DNA from: Paenibacillus sp. HB172176
GTDB lineage: Bacteria > Bacillota > Bacilli > Paenibacillales > Paenibacillaceae
DNA: 64,000 bases
NCBI RefSeq assembly: GCF_011947265.1
Contig: NZ_JAATHD010000006.1
Coordinates: forward strand, 124,001 to 188,000
Direction: 5' to 3'
A program made the position numbers and the translations under genes. Shown here in pieces: positions 25,864 to 33,922 of the stretch. The first letter of the stretch is position 1, and each line of letters starts with the position of its first letter. The notes under the pieces were generated by a model, which was not told where the DNA came from, searched no databases, and saw only the letters and a list, made by a program, of their open reading frames with translations.

Positions 25864-26826
25864 TCATAACAATACATTTTTCATCATATTTTGCATGCTG
25901 TCCGCCACGAAATCCGGGGCGCTTTTCTTCATAAGCTCAACAGTATGCATATAGCGCTGCGTAGTATTGATTTGCACATGTCCCAGCGTATGCTGAACCT
26001 GTTGAAGCGATGCTCCGTTCAGCAGCGCAAGCGTTGCATTCGTATGCCTTAGCCAATGAGGCGTAACCTTCTTTGTAATACCGCAGCTCTTGCAAGCCCG
26101 ATTCACGATTCGTTCTACTTGACGACTGGTAATTGGGAAGATACGGTTTTCATCATTGGCTTTTTCCTTGGAATGCTTCATGCTTCTGCGTATTCGAACA
26201 TCGTTATGCAGCTTCCATAAGGAATCTGGCATTTTTACTTGCCTGTTTTTTCCTCCTTTTCCGTCCACAATGGTCAACCATGCGCTGCTTTCCGTAATAT
26301 CGGTGTGAAAGTCGCTCCATTTCATACCCACAAGCTCGGACACACGAAGCCCCAGAATTACCATATAGAGCACCATCATCCACTCTCGCAAATTTCGGTC
26401 ATGCAAATAGGCCAATAGCTCCATTAATTCCCGCTGCGTCAAAAAATGGTTTTCGCTCGTCACTTGTACTTTAGGCAGCTTGATGCAGGATGATGGATTA
26501 TGGTCAAACAATCCAATATTCACATTGCTCCCCCATTTGTAGAAAGAACGCAGGGGTGAGATCAAGCTGGCCAAAGCCGAAGCCGTTAACGGCTTGTTTG
26601 TCTTCGTTCCTCGTAATAACGCCGTCTTATATCTCTCCAAATCATGCCAGGTGACATCACGAAGCCGTTTAGTCCCGATAAAGGCTCTAAAACATCTTAA
26701 TGCGCGCTCATAATTTCGAATGGTATTGGGACGATGATAGCCAGCCAGAAAGCTTTGAATCATCTGATTGTCATCCAAGTCCGTCATGTCGATTTCGACA
26801 GTATGGTTTCCTGTTTCCGCTGTCAT
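25864..26826 (-). CDS. Tyrosine recombinase (XerC/D-type integrase)
   Basis: A 320-residue tyrosine recombinase with an N-terminal SAM-like core-binding domain (PNTIRNYERALRCF) and a complete catalytic set: Arg in ILGLRVSELVGM, Lys in VDGKGGKNRQV, HxxR in PHWLRHTNAT, the second His in HTLGHVQINTT and Tyr in TTQRYMHT. The start is the ATG at 26826, with AAGGAG 11 bases upstream; a longer frame from 26883 would translate through the right palindrome. The gene is bounded by inverted copies of one palindrome. No other phage or plasmid genes adjoin it. Confidence 0.88.
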   Translation of the reverse strand: MTAETGNHTVEIDMTDLDDNQMIQSFLAGYHRPNTIRNYERALRCFRAFIGTKRLRDVTWHDLERYKTALLRGTKTNKPLTASALASLISPLRSFYKWGSNVNIGLFDHNPSSCIKLPKVQVTSENHFLTQRELMELLAYLHDRNLREWMMVLYMVILGLRVSELVGMKWSDFHTDITESSAWLTIVDGKGGKNRQVKMPDSLWKLHNDVRIRRSMKHSKEKANDENRIFPITSRQVERIVNRACKSCGITKKVTPHWLRHTNATLALLNGASLQQVQHTLGHVQINTTQRYMHTVELMKKSAPDFVADSMQNMMKNVLL

Positions 26827-26854
26827 GATTTTTTTGGACTCCTTTCTTGTATAA

Positions 26855-26880
26855 TTCGAACAATCTTTATTGTTCGACAT
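26855..26880. repeat. Palindromic repeat, right copy (inverted)
   Basis: TCGAACAAT, loop CTTT, ATTGTTCGA. On the reverse strand it shares 25 consecutive bases with 25785-25809, in inverted orientation, ending ATGTCGAACAATAAAG. It lies 29 bases before the integrase start, so it could be an operator or a recombination site. Confidence 0.85.
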
Positions 26881-26927
26881 CATTGCTCGAGGGTAGTAGG
26901 AATAGGGTCTTATGATCGACTACGACT

Positions 26928-27542
26928 ATGGCAAAGGATGTGACATACACATTGGCGGTTCTCGTTCAAAAAGAACTTATGATGCTGGGTTTAAGGAGAG
27001 ATCCTTCCACTTTCTCACATTGCATGAGAGTCGGAGAGCTTGCTCGGTCCATAGCGCAGGCAACGAAAATGTCTATCGAATCTGAGCGCATGTTCGTTGA
27101 AGCATGCAGATTTCACGATATCGGCAAGCTTCTGTTTCCCAAAGATCTGTTATCCAAGAAAAAGCCGCTGGAAGCAAATGAAAGAATCATTATTCGCGAA
27201 CATCCCGTTCTCGGAGAGCAAATGGCCAGTGAGCTTCTAAGTTGGAGGGAGCCAAGGATGCTGACGATTATCCGATCCCATCACGAGCGTTGGGATGGAA
27301 CCGGGTATCCGGATGGTCTACGGGGCAAGCAGATCCCGATTTGGGCGCGTATTTGCGCAGTCATCGACGCCTATGATGCTATGGTCCATAGCAGATCGTA
27401 CAATCGGGTCAAGTCGATTGATGAAGCAAAGGATGAGCTGAGGGAACAAAGCGGCAAGCAATTCGACGGAGCGTGCGTAGATCTGTTTCTCTCGATCTCC
27501 AATGCGTCCTCGCATCCATCAAAGTCATTAACCTTAATGTAA
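26928..27542 (+). CDS. HD-GYP domain protein (probable c-di-GMP phosphodiesterase)
   Basis: A 204-residue protein that is almost entirely one HD-GYP domain. Ligands: HCMRVGELA, the HD dyad in [14 protein letters not shown], the pair in [13 protein letters not shown] (GYP motif) and IDAYDAM. All core metal ligands are present, so hydrolysis of cyclic-di-GMP is plausible. The ATG at 26928 lacks a clear ribosome site. It is 19 bases before the second HD-GYP gene, hence one operon. A reverse-strand riboswitch unit points at this operon from its 3' side. Confidence 0.88.
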   Translation: MAKDVTYTLAVLVQKELMMLGLRRDPSTFSHCMRVGELARSIAQATKMSIESERMFVEACRFHDIGKLLFPKDLLSKKKPLEANERIIIREHPVLGEQMASELLSWREPRMLTIIRSHHERWDGTGYPDGLRGKQIPIWARICAVIDAYDAMVHSRSYNRVKSIDEAKDELREQSGKQFDGACVDLFLSISNASSHPSKSLTLM

Positions 27543-27561
27543 TGTAAAGGCTGGGATTTCA

Positions 27562-28665
27562 ATGAAAACAATTTCTGTCTATTCCCTAAGCTCCGGGCAA
27601 GTGTTAGCTGAGCCGGTACTAAATAAAAATGGGATGGTTATGCTTGGAGCAGGAACAACGCTGACGGAAACGTATATCGAAAGGCTTCGGCAATTAGGTA
27701 TTCAAGAGTTGTTCGTACAAGACGACAAACCGCAAACGGCAGCATACAGTCGTCAAACAACGCCAATGGAACAGATCGTTCGAAAGGAAAATAGAAATCA
27801 TACCAATTTTATCGTCGACAAAACCTTGTTGAGAATGCAAAAAAATCCATTTATTAGACAAAGCTTTCCATCGCAGACAGGGGACAATCGCTTTGCTCAA
27901 CGCTATCAAGACATTATTAAAGATATATCCCGACATGTGTTTATTAAGAAGAGTTTGGCTGAAATGCATATGAAGGACCCATTTTTATTCCAGCACACAA
28001 TTAATGTCGCCATGCTGGCTTCCATTATTGGCTTCGCTAAAACCTACAATCATCAACAATTATACGAATTAATCGTTGCATCGTTATTATTCGATATTGG
28101 CATGCTTGATTTGCCAAACGAGCTTGTAAGAAAGAGAAGCAGAATTACATCGATTGAAAGGGACCGAATAGAACAACATACCATTGAAGGCTATAAAATG
28201 CTTGCCAATCGATCCGATATTCCGAAAACGGCGGCTATTGCGGCTTTACAGCATCATGAGAGGTATGACGGGTCCGGTTACCCCTCCCGAATGACATCCA
28301 GGAAGATTCATGAATTCGCTAAAATTATCGCGATCGCAGATATGTATGATGCGCTGGTGTCCGAGCGCTACCATCGAGACTCCTATTCTCGCGGCGATGC
28401 CGTAGAACTGCTGCTCGGTTCTGGGAACCGCTTGTTCGATTTGTCGCTGGTCAAACTATTCGTCAACCATATTTCCATTTATCCAATTGGGAGCGAGGTG
28501 AGGCTCAACAGCGGGCAGCATGCAATTATTGCATCCGTCAATTCCTCCTTCGTGCAGCGTCCAGTCGTCAAAGTAATCCGGGAAAGCGATGGGAGCATCG
28601 TAGAGGCGCCTTATGAGATCGATTTGAAAGCCCATCTTGAATTAGTTATCGTAGACATGAACTGA
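27562..28665 (+). CDS. HD-GYP domain protein with degenerate HD dyad
   Basis: A 367-residue protein: a short N-terminal beta domain (SLSSGQVLAEPVLNKNG), a linker, then HD-GYP and a C-terminal beta extension. The first His (HTINVAML), later HTIEGYKML and HHERYDGSGYP are kept, but the HD dyad reads LLFDIGM, so the metal-binding His is replaced by Phe. Catalysis may be lost, leaving a binding or regulatory role, perhaps with the intact HD-GYP gene directly upstream. Weak AAAGG ribosome site before the ATG. Confidence 0.88.
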   Translation: MKTISVYSLSSGQVLAEPVLNKNGMVMLGAGTTLTETYIERLRQLGIQELFVQDDKPQTAAYSRQTTPMEQIVRKENRNHTNFIVDKTLLRMQKNPFIRQSFPSQTGDNRFAQRYQDIIKDISRHVFIKKSLAEMHMKDPFLFQHTINVAMLASIIGFAKTYNHQQLYELIVASLLFDIGMLDLPNELVRKRSRITSIERDRIEQHTIEGYKMLANRSDIPKTAAIAALQHHERYDGSGYPSRMTSRKIHEFAKIIAIADMYDALVSERYHRDSYSRGDAVELLLGSGNRLFDLSLVKLFVNHISIYPIGSEVRLNSGQHAIIASVNSSFVQRPVVKVIRESDGSIVEAPYEIDLKAHLELVIVDMN

Positions 28666-28682
28666 TTACTTGAAGCTCGCAA

Positions 28683-28715
28683 AAAGACCGTTCCCCGAAA
28701 TCAGGAACGGTCTTT
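28683..28715. terminator. Terminator shared by HD-GYP operon and opposing riboswitch
   Basis: AAAGACCGTTCC (28683-28694) and GGAACGGTCTTT (28704-28715) form a perfect 12-bp stem. On the reverse strand it is followed by TTTTTGC, so it serves as a factor-independent terminator of the riboswitch transcript; on the forward strand it closes the HD-GYP operon. Confidence 0.88.
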
Positions 28716-28740
28716 GACATACCCGCGTAAGCGGCTAAGA

Positions 28741-28836
28741 ATCCGGTCATTTCGGCAGCCCAGCTGCCATAGGAATCTCCCTTAGACCTGAAGCTTTGCG
28801 TCCCCGTCTTTCGAGCGGGTTTGCCTTTGTCCATAT
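28741..28836 (-). ncRNA. Cyclic-di-GMP-I (GEMM) riboswitch aptamer
   Basis: Read on the reverse strand, the hallmark segments occur in order and spacing: AAAGGCAAACC, the GAAA tetraloop of the first hairpin, GGGACGCAAAGC, GGTCTAAGG, and the second hairpin TGGCAGCTGGGCTGCCGAAA. This is the GEMM-I consensus. Outer bases ATATGG (28836-28831) and CCGGAT (28746-28741) can close P1. A sigma-A promoter lies upstream and a perfect terminator 26 bases downstream. No reverse-strand gene follows; the next coding sequence is the forward-strand HD-GYP operon. Confidence 0.9.
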
Positions 28837-28890
28837 CGTTTCTTCCATATATTCTGTGAATCATGATGCTTGAATGGGGATAACAGGTTC

Positions 28891-28919
28891 ATTATACCTA
28901 TATAGCGACGCGGTTTCAA
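28891..28919 (-). promoter_or_regulatory. Sigma-A promoter of the riboswitch transcript
   Basis: Reverse strand TTGAAA (28919-28914), exactly 17 bases, TATAAT (28896-28891). Transcription would start near 28884, about 48 bases before the aptamer. Confidence 0.8.
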
Positions 28920-28924
28920 TACTT

Positions 28925-29228
28925 ATGATCAGGGTCTTTTGGTTCATATCTGCTTGCATCAGTATATCCAGTACTGAGCCTAAGGAATATGACTCGATAG
29001 AGCTAAAAGTTGTTGAGCACCGGCTCTATGCTCTTCACGCGCTTCAAACGGCCATGTATAGTTCCCTTAAGTTGAATTAGAGCTCCGTCAAGGGTGCTTA
29101 TACTTCACTTTTCTACAACTTTTAGACCATTAACCCATTTTATTTCTCATTTCGACATAGTTCGATAGAACTAATTTTATATTTATGATACCATGACTAA
29201 TGAAAATTTGAATTGGGGGAATGTAACG
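28925..29228. other. Intergenic stretch, nothing recognised
   Basis: About 300 bases between the riboswitch promoter and the AT-rich lipoprotein gene. No convincing reading frame, RNA or repeat seen; composition becomes AT-rich toward the right. Confidence 0.5.
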
Positions 29229-29924
29229 GTGAAAAAAGGGATATTAATACTTGTGGTTTTGATTGGATTTTTGATTTTGTTGACTGGATGCTTTGGTAAT
29301 AAAGAAAAGAAAATTGATCAATTAAAAACTGAAGCAAATGTCATGGTCAAGCAGAATCAATACGAGGAAGCTATAGAAAAATATGAGCAAATAATAAGCA
29401 TCAAAGACGATAAAGTTTCTCGGAAAGAATTATTTGATATCAAAACCAAACAATCAATTTGGAAACGAAAGAAAGCATACGAAGAAAAGACTAATGCAGA
29501 AATTATGAGTTTCATCCCAGTTTTACAAGATATTCAGAGAGTGAAACTTGCAAAGCCTAAAGATGAAATTAATTTTATTGATTTATATTATATTCTAGAA
29601 GACCTGAAAGGAGTCACTGGAACAATTAAAGATATGACTGCGGAGGGTGATAATGAATTGTCAAAGTATGTAGAGGAAATTCAAGTACAGCATCAAGTAT
29701 TTTATAGTTTACTTAAACTTCAATATGATCAAGATTTTGCAAAATCATCTGATGTGGCTAGGAAAAAAGATATTGAAATAAAAGGAAATTTTGGTGGTGA
29801 ACTTGGCGCTTTTCTTGATACCATGAATGCACTTGATTCAATGACTAAAGATAGTACAATAGGCGCTATTGATGATTATGTAAATCATATATTAAATGTT
29901 AAAATACCGAGTTCTGTAAAATAG
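29229..29924 (+). CDS. AT-rich TPR-like lipoprotein
   Basis: A 231-residue lipoprotein: signal segment and lipobox LLTGC with Cys at residue 21. The mature part starts with a TPR-like helix pair (AEVM-type NQYEEAIEKYEQIISI) and continues as charged helices. The GTG at 29229 is chosen because GGGGGAA lies just before it. Base composition is far more AT-rich than the surrounding chromosome, suggesting transfer. Unknown function; resembles in style the gene at 30794 which shares a terminator sequence. Confidence 0.7.
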   Translation: MKKGILILVVLIGFLILLTGCFGNKEKKIDQLKTEANVMVKQNQYEEAIEKYEQIISIKDDKVSRKELFDIKTKQSIWKRKKAYEEKTNAEIMSFIPVLQDIQRVKLAKPKDEINFIDLYYILEDLKGVTGTIKDMTAEGDNELSKYVEEIQVQHQVFYSLLKLQYDQDFAKSSDVARKKDIEIKGNFGGELGAFLDTMNALDSMTKDSTIGAIDDYVNHILNVKIPSSVK

Positions 29925-29933
29925 AATCATTTC

Positions 29934-29957
29934 AACCGCTAATCCATGGCGGTTTTT
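29934..29957 (+). terminator. Terminator of the AT-rich lipoprotein gene
   Basis: AACCGC pairs with GCGGTT, then a T run. The right part GGCGGTTTTTCTTTACCC is repeated exactly after the gene ending at 32023. Confidence 0.75.
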
Positions 29958-29983
29958 CTTTACCCCAAAACCATAATAAAAGG

Positions 29984-30595
29984 ATGCACCCGTCATTTCG
30001 CATGCAATTTGAAGATATGGTATCGATCTCGGCGGTGCCGAGTCAATTAATCGCCGCGCTGTGCGACGAATTCGGATTCAAAGACCTCATCATCATCGCT
30101 GGCGAGATCCGGTATGACGAAGAGGCGCTGCTGATGCAAGTGCAGAAGCAAGGGTTGTTCGTACTCGTGACCGACCACGCCCAGAGCGAAGCGTGGGATA
30201 GTGCCCGTGTCCTACAGACTTACAAAGGACAAGCGGCAGCCGAGACACGGTTTCGCTTGCTCAAAGATCCCGTCATTCTGGAGGCCATGTATGTCAAGCA
30301 ACCGCGCCGGGTCGAAGCGCTTGGGGTTGTGTTTGTCATGGCGCTCCTTATCTATGGGCTGCTGGAGTGGCGCGTACGCGAGCAGATGAAGCGGGAAAAG
30401 GAACCGCTAATCCTGCCCGGCAATCGAAAAAGCTTTACTCCAACGGGTGAGATGCTGCTGGCGCTGCTCAAAACGATTTAAGTCATTCACCTCTCGATGA
30501 ATGGCAAGAACCGTGCGGGGGCTGTCTGCGCATGTGGACGACCAAGTCAAACGCATTTTGCGTCTGGCAGGCTTTGATATATCGATTTATATCGC
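29984..30595 (+). pseudogene. Transposase remnant (DDE type, IS4/IS1634-like)
   Basis: An open frame to 30481 covers only the C-terminal third of a transposase: FKDLIIIAGEIRYDEE and QTYKGQAAAETRFRLLKDPV, where the last Glu sits where the catalytic Glu of IS4/IS1634-type enzymes is expected, followed by the hydrophobic helix ALGVVFVMALLIYGLLEW. In another frame, about 30501-30595, VKRILRLAGFDISIY continues the family's C terminus, so there is also a frameshift. No terminal repeats or N-terminal two thirds were seen. Inactive. Confidence 0.65.
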
Positions 30596-30793
30596 CACCG
30601 CTGCAGACGCTGGCCCAAAACTCAGCGAAAATGAGGAGGTGGAGCATACTGGCTTACACATTAAAATATAAAATTGAAAAGCAAATTGAATAGGACGTTG
30701 AGACCACTAAACTAATATTTCAACTGATTCCCTAGACCCAAAATGCCGATATGTGGTAATATGATGGAAAGTCTGGGTACAGGGGAAATGTTT

Positions 30794-32023
30794 ATGCTTT
30801 GTGAGGATTGTAAAAAAGAAATTGCTGAGCTAAGCGCATTTTGTAACTTTTGTGGTTCGAAAGTTACACACAATAAATTATCTATTCAAAAAAACAGTGT
30901 TCAGCCATCAATAGTTACAGGAACTAAGGTAATGAGCAGCCCATTTGGAAAAAAAACAATATTAGTCGTTTCTTCTATTACTCTGTTATTGATTATTTCG
31001 ATATTGGGATACAGGGTTTTAGTGCCTTATTATGAATATAGTGAAGCAAAGAGTTTATTAGAAGACCGAGAGTTTGAAGATGCTATTAATATATTTACTC
31101 AATTGGAAAATTATAAAGATTCATCAGAATTGGTTTTGGAAAGCAAATTCAAACTTGCAGAATTTAAGATTGAGCAACAGAAATATATAGAAGCAATCGA
31201 TATATTGAAGAGTCTCGGTGACTATAATAATGTCGCCACATTATTAGAAAATGTAAAGTTCCTACAGAGTAAAGTGTATGTTACAGCTAAACAGTATAAT
31301 AAATCTTATGAATTGTTACTTGATATGCAAGAATCTAAAGATAGAAATAGTTTATTGGCAGAAACGAGGTATCATTTAGGGAAACAATATTTTGACAATC
31401 ACGAATACAAGAACGCTATAGATATTTTGAATCAAACTTCGCCTATGAATGAGGAAACTAATAACTTACTGATACAGGCACGTTATGAACATGCAATAAA
31501 TTTATATAATATTGGGGATTTTAGTTCTTCTAAGATTTTTTTTGAAAGCAAACCTGAGTATAAAGAATCTGCAAAATATATCGAAAAAAACAACATCATG
31601 TTAGAGTTTGTGGGAACGTGGGAGGATAAATACGGATTTTCGCAAAAAATCTTTAATGGTTGGAGTGTGTGGTCAGTCCATTTTCCAAATCATCCCGACA
31701 CGTCCGTATATGAATTTGATACAGAGCAAGAAGGAAATCAACTGTCAACCAATTATGATACATATATAATTAAAAACGGTAAACTATACGAAAATAATGG
31801 AGACTCTATCTATTATAAAAAAGGGATAGGGGTTAATGTTCCTGAAGAAAAACCTTCTCCGAAAATAGGAATGACAAAACAAGAGGTTCTTGATTCTAAT
31901 TGGGGTAAACCCAATGATATCAATAAGACGACTACGGAGTATGGAACAAGTGAACAATGGGTTTATGATAAAAAGGGGTATATATACTTTGATGATGGAT
32001 TAGTCAGTACTATTCAGAATTAG
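30794..32023 (+). CDS. Zinc-ribbon, membrane-anchored TPR-like protein
   Basis: A 409-residue protein starting with a zinc ribbon (CEDC and CNFC), one membrane segment at about residues 50-75, a long helical TPR-like repeat region (EFEDAINIFTQL, KYIEAIDILKSLGDY, EYKNAIDILNQ), and a C-terminal BamE/SmpA-like segment IGMTKQEVLDSNWGKPND. The ATG at 30794 is 6 bases after AGGGGAA; the ATG at 30788 is too close to it. Strongly AT-rich compared with the chromosome. Function unknown; probably a cell-envelope protein. Confidence 0.72.
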   Translation: MLCEDCKKEIAELSAFCNFCGSKVTHNKLSIQKNSVQPSIVTGTKVMSSPFGKKTILVVSSITLLLIISILGYRVLVPYYEYSEAKSLLEDREFEDAINIFTQLENYKDSSELVLESKFKLAEFKIEQQKYIEAIDILKSLGDYNNVATLLENVKFLQSKVYVTAKQYNKSYELLLDMQESKDRNSLLAETRYHLGKQYFDNHEYKNAIDILNQTSPMNEETNNLLIQARYEHAINLYNIGDFSSSKIFFESKPEYKESAKYIEKNNIMLEFVGTWEDKYGFSQKIFNGWSVWSVHFPNHPDTSVYEFDTEQEGNQLSTNYDTYIIKNGKLYENNGDSIYYKKGIGVNVPEEKPSPKIGMTKQEVLDSNWGKPNDINKTTTEYGTSEQWVYDKKGYIYFDDGLVSTIQN

Positions 32024-32032
32024 TCTTTCGTT

Positions 32033-32055
32033 ACCGCCACTCTCGGCGGTTTTTC
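32033..32055 (+). terminator. Terminator of the zinc-ribbon gene
   Basis: ACCGCC, six-base loop, GGCGGT and T run; shares GGCGGTTTTTCTTTACCC with the terminator at 29949-29966. Confidence 0.75.
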
Positions 32056-32259
32056 TTTACCCAATTTTCCAAATAGACAAAATAAGATGACAAATGGCTG
32101 AATATTGATGTCTTCTTTGGCGAAATTAATTTTCTTGATGGGGTTTTGTTTCATCGTGCAGACTTCAATTTCTTCGAGCCTTTTCTTGCAAATGTAACAT
32201 GAAGCCTTTGACTGTTGAAGTGAGTGGAACATCTTTTCTCTTTCGTATTTTTTGCAAAT

Positions 32260-32305
32260 AAAATCGAGCAGGCTATGCGCATGGGCAAAGGCCTACTCGA
32301 TTTTT
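32260..32305. terminator. Terminator of the reverse-strand membrane protein gene
   Basis: AAAATCGAGCAGGC pairs with GCCTACTCGATTTT with one mismatch, 10 bases past the stop codon of the reverse gene; T runs on both sides. Confidence 0.8.
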
Positions 32306-32314
32306 GATGCTCGA

Positions 32315-33361
32315 TTAATCGCGACTCACAGTTTCCAATGCCGCTCTCACGTCCCCTACGAACGCCTGCGGATCGTCCATCACTAGATAAACACCCTCTA
32401 CCTTGCGAGGCAGAAATAGGAAGCCATTTACCGGGAGAGGGCGGTGGAACTCTATACGCACATTTGGCGTGCCCAGGATTGGCAGCGCGAAGCTCTTCTG
32501 TTCGGCGGTGTCAGGCTCGAACGTGGAATTCGAAGTGATCTCCGCGACCGCTTCGAGCGGAACATCCATTTGAATACGAAGACCATATCGAATTCGGAGC
32601 GTATGCCCTCCAAGCCTAATTGGACGAAGCACTGATGCACGGCAGTCCGCCCAGATCAGGGCGAGAAGCCAGACATCCAACGCAGTCAGCGCCCAGGCGG
32701 CCCAGGGTGACCACATGCTAACGAGCAGATGAAGAATGACAGCCTCGAACACGAGCACATGAGTGATAATGCCCGCATAGAGAATGAGCGAAGTTTTGCG
32801 GTGATACGTATAAACCGGTTCCGCCGTCTTCGTCTTCGCCTGGCGCTTCCAGGAGAAGAGGAGAAAATGGATCAGACTCGCGTCATGCATGGCGAGAGCT
32901 GCCAATCTGGAATTGCCGAATTGCTCCCGGATCGCTATGCGAAGAGCTTCGCTCGCTTCTGGCTCTATTCTCCTCACGCGCCGCAAGCTGCCTATGAATC
33001 GGTAAAGAATTCGTATTTCGAAGCCAATGAACACAACCTCGAGTGCGACGATCAACAGTTCGACCGGCCACATCACTGCAAACGCCAGATTCTTCAACGT
33101 AACAGGCAGCGCCAGCCAAGCGGCCACCGCGCCAAGGGCCGTGAACGGGGCCGCCTTCCAGACCGGCTTGGCTTTGCGCCGGGCAATCAACCACCAATAT
33201 AGAAGAGGAATAACAAGCGCGAAGTCGAAGATGACGGCATAGGCGAGGATGCGGTTGTTTTCGGTCGACGGCACCGTACGAACGAGCGTGGTGTCGATCA
33301 GAAAAATAGTCATCATCATCAGGAACCAAAGTCCGTAGCGTTGCTTCGTAACATTTGTCAT
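32315..33361 (-). CDS. Integral membrane protein of unknown function
   Basis: Start ATG at 33361 with AAGGAGGA 7 bases away, 348 residues. About seven hydrophobic helices in the first 270 residues, then a soluble C-terminal part (LGGHTLRIRYGLRIQMDVPLE) that looks like a small bacterial PH-like beta domain. Bacillus homologues of this look have been loosely labelled beta-carotene monooxygenase, without basis visible here. Monocistronic with its own terminator. Confidence 0.7.
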   Translation of the reverse strand: MTNVTKQRYGLWFLMMMTIFLIDTTLVRTVPSTENNRILAYAVIFDFALVIPLLYWWLIARRKAKPVWKAAPFTALGAVAAWLALPVTLKNLAFAVMWPVELLIVALEVVFIGFEIRILYRFIGSLRRVRRIEPEASEALRIAIREQFGNSRLAALAMHDASLIHFLLFSWKRQAKTKTAEPVYTYHRKTSLILYAGIITHVLVFEAVILHLLVSMWSPWAAWALTALDVWLLALIWADCRASVLRPIRLGGHTLRIRYGLRIQMDVPLEAVAEITSNSTFEPDTAEQKSFALPILGTPNVRIEFHRPLPVNGFLFLPRKVEGVYLVMDDPQAFVGDVRAALETVSRD

Positions 33362-33560
33362 AGCGGAGTCCTCCTTTTTGAATGCACCCAACCCCATTAT
33401 AACCCGCCGCTCCCATCTCCTCGGATGGAAGCTCTAACAAAATGATGAAATTTCCCCAGATCAAATCCTGATAACATTTATGCGCCCTCATCTGGACTAA
33501 AGTTCCAACATTTCGTCGGCGTAGAATATACGTAATGCACTACAAATTTCGGGCAAGAAA

Positions 33561-33602
33561 AAAGATCTTGAATGTTCCTCTTAGGGAGGCATTCAAGATC
33601 TT
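33561..33602 (-). terminator. Terminator of tRNA-Leu
   Basis: AAGATCTTGAATG and CATTCAAGATCTT form a stem of 13 bp; on the reverse strand it is followed by six T, 15 bases past the tRNA. Confidence 0.85.
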
Positions 33603-33616
33603 GATTGTCGAAGTAA

Positions 33617-33700
33617 TGCGGTCGAGAGGACTCGAACCTCCACGGTTGTTACACCACTAGAACCTGAATCTAGCGCGTCTGCCAATTCCGCCACGACCGC
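33617..33700 (-). tRNA. tRNA-Leu (CAG)
   Basis: Read on the reverse strand it begins GCGGTCGTGGCGGAATTGGC and folds with a 7-bp acceptor stem (GCGGTCG/CGACCGC), anticodon stem CTAGA/TCTAG with loop TTCAGGT giving anticodon CAG, a long variable arm as in tRNA-Leu and the T loop GGTTCGAGTCC. The CCA end is not encoded. Confidence 0.95.
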
Positions 33701-33717
33701 ATGTCGTGGTAACGAAA

Positions 33718-33750
33718 CTTATAATAGCATGCGGGAATAGGTCAAGTCAA
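33718..33750 (-). promoter_or_regulatory. Putative promoter of tRNA-Leu
   Basis: Reverse strand TTGACT/TTGACC (33750-33740) with TATTAT or TATAAG (about 33726-33718), spacing 16-18, just upstream of the tRNA. Confidence 0.5.
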
Positions 33751-33922
33751 TGCCTCATTTAAAGTTTAAATTTTCAGCCTATTCAAAAAAGGAGGGAGAA
33801 GAGATGTACATAATATTTGAGATTTTGTGGAAAAGTAATTTGCGACTGGAAACCTACAGCGAGTGGTCGCATTTTGTATAACTTGCATTGGATTGAATAT
33901 CTCCACGAAGAAGGAAGTGCTG

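Noticed and set aside
28646..28864. Reverse-strand 72-codon open frame
   Set aside because: It coincides with the c-di-GMP-I aptamer and its terminator; conservation of RNA motifs explains the sequence better than coding.
28874..29080. Forward 68-codon open frame
   Set aside because: It overlaps the reverse-strand promoter of the riboswitch, has no ribosome site and no recognisable protein features.
32020..32232. Reverse 70-codon open frame with a CxxC pair
   Set aside because: Overlaps a terminator and the end of the forward gene, only a weak purine-rich stretch before the ATG; not convincing.
25782..33700. Genomic island integrated at tRNA-Leu by the recombinase at 25.9 kb
   Set aside because: No direct repeat of the tRNA 3' end was found near the recombinase, and the interval holds ordinary-composition genes, so the boundary claim is not supported.
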